In this document: one piece after another, positions 6,372-7,193 of the stretch
Layout of the letters: every line of letters starts with the position of its first letter
Position numbering within the stretch: the first letter of the stretch is position 1
Assembly (NCBI GenBank): GCA_020425835.1
Contig: JAGQRC010000170.1
Location: 1 to 7,193, forward strand
Direction of reading: 5' to 3'
DNA length: 7,193 nt
From: Planctomycetota bacterium
Lineage (GTDB): Bacteria > Planctomycetota > UBA8108 > UBA1146 > JAJFFE01
The notes under the pieces: model-generated
What the model saw: only the letters and a program-made list of their open reading frames with translations
Told to the model about the DNA's origin: nothing
The model's database searches: none
Translations under genes and position numbers: made by a program

Positions 6372-7193
6372 TCAGAGGTTCTGAATGATGCTGACCAGTG
6401 GCATGAACAACGCGATCACGATGAATCCGACCGCGACCCCCATTCCGACGATCATGACCGGCTCCAGGAGGCTCGACAGCGAGTCGACCAGCACGTCGAC
6501 GTCGAGGTCGTAGTTGTCCGAGATCTTGTTGAGCATCTTGTCGAGCTCACCGGTCTCCTCGCCGATGTCGATCATGTTGACCAGCAGCGGATCGAAGACA
6601 CCCGACGCTGCCAGCGGCTCAGCGATGGTCTCTCCCTCGCGAATGGAGCCGTGGACGTCGGAGATCGCGTTGGCGATGACTCGGTTCCCGACTGCCTCCT
6701 TGACGATCGTCAGCGCCTCGAGGATCGGGACGCCGGAGGCGATCAGCGTGCCCAGGGTGCGGCAGAAGCGCGAGATGGTCGACTTCTTGATGATCTGCCC
6801 GAAGACCGGCGCCTTGAGCTTGAACCGGTCGTAGACCATTCCGCCGGACTCGCTGTTGACGAAGACCTTGAAGAGCATGTATCCGCCGAAGACGAACACC
6901 GGGAGCGACCACCAGTAGGCCTTCAGGAAGTTCGAGGTGTCCAGCAACATCTGGGTCATGATCGGCAGCTTCTGACCGAGATCGTTGAACATGCTTTGGA
7001 AGCTCGGAACGACGTAGGTCATGATCCCGCCGAGGATCGCCGTGGCGACGGTGACCACCGCCAGCGGATAGACCATCGCGCCGCGCACCTTCTTCTTCAG
7101 CCGCAGTGACTTCTCCATGAAGTCCGAGAGACGGTTGAGGATGACATCGAGCACCCCTCCCGCCTCTCCGGCGCGGACCATTGCCACATACAG
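6372..7193 (-). CDS. Type IV pilus / type II secretion inner-membrane platform protein, PilC/GspF family (5'-partial)
   Basis: The frame is open through the right end, where LYVAMVRAGEAGGVLDVILNRL continues an upstream part not seen here; the family is about 400 residues and 273 are present. The protein sits in the inner membrane under the assembly ATPase and organises pilus or pseudopilus subunit polymerisation. What remains is the end of the first T2SSF domain (VRAGEAGGVLD), membrane segments near MVYPLAVVTVATAILGGIMT and YWWSLPVFVFGGYMLFKVFV, the complete second T2SSF domain (SRFCRTLGTLIASGVPILEAL, then the conserved MIDIGEETGELDKML), and a final membrane segment EPVMIVGMGVAVGFIVIALF before a short tail. 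The two repeated GE-x-G-x-LD motifs are the family hallmark. PilC and GspF cannot be told apart without the upstream neighbours; an assembly ATPase gene such as pilB or pilT could be looked for there. A 102-base gap and hairpin separate it from rnr, so it may belong to a different operon. Confidence 0.93.
   Translation of the reverse strand: MYVAMVRAGEAGGVLDVILNRLSDFMEKSLRLKKKVRGAMVYPLAVVTVATAILGGIMTYVVPSFQSMFNDLGQKLPIMTQMLLDTSNFLKAYWWSLPVFVFGGYMLFKVFVNSESGGMVYDRFKLKAPVFGQIIKKSTISRFCRTLGTLIASGVPILEALTIVKEAVGNRVIANAISDVHGSIREGETIAEPLAASGVFDPLLVNMIDIGEETGELDKMLNKISDNYDLDVDVLVDSLSSLLEPVMIVGMGVAVGFIVIALFMPLVSIIQNL

Noticed and set aside
5775..7109. Long plus-strand open frame (444 codons) across rnr and the pilC-like gene
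   Set aside because: It lies opposite two genes with clear family motifs, is rich in Asp/Val/Arg/Leu from reverse-complemented GC-rich codons, and shows no domain. A shadow frame.
1..7193. Mobile element, CRISPR array, tRNA, toxin-antitoxin or defence system
   Set aside because: No transposase or integrase motifs, no terminal repeats with target duplications, no regularly spaced repeats and no cloverleaf in the gaps; all gene-sized frames are explained by core-type genes.

Overview
The window is a GC-rich bacterial chromosome segment carrying housekeeping genes with coherent codon usage. It holds no mobile element, CRISPR array, tRNA or rRNA that I could recognise. A PpiD/SurA-like envelope protein and a type IV pilus / type II secretion platform protein point to a Gram-negative-type envelope. 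The style of the proteins (fused TsaC and LMW-phosphatase, membrane-anchored SurA_N protein without a clear parvulin domain) would fit Planctomycetota or a neighbouring GC-rich phylum. That placement is an impression, not something the sequence proves.

Left part, plus strand (1-1426): the 3' part of a fused gene encoding a TsaC/Sua5 threonylcarbamoyl-AMP synthase joined to a low-molecular-weight phosphatase, followed after 16 bases by rpiB. The order resembles the Bacillus subtilis ywlC-ywlD-ywlE-ywlF cluster, with the first and third activities fused. The phosphatase loop has Ser where the arginine phosphatase YwlE has Thr and classical tyrosine phosphatases have Ile.

Convergent junction (1427-1576): a short GC hairpin just after rpiB and a long imperfect hairpin flanked by AAA and TTT, which looks like a bidirectional terminator shared by rpiB and the gene on the opposite strand.

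Right part, minus strand, in order of transcription: the C-terminal two thirds of a PilC/GspF platform protein (runs off the right end), a 102-base gap with a strong hairpin, RNase R, RNase HI (overlapping RNase R by 4 bases as GTGA), a 215-base gap with a good sigma70-like promoter, and a 594-residue membrane-anchored SurA/PpiD-like protein. RNase R and RNase HI form a translationally coupled RNA-processing pair. The PpiD-like gene has its own promoter.

Most notable points: RNase R appears to start at a rare ATT codon, since the only ATG cuts off half of its N-terminal helix-turn-helix; the PpiD-like protein has no recognisable parvulin core but carries what looks like a tandem duplication of a degenerate parvulin-tail module; and its promoter spacer contains a perfect 12-base palindrome. 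I see no new defence, mobile or biosynthetic system here.
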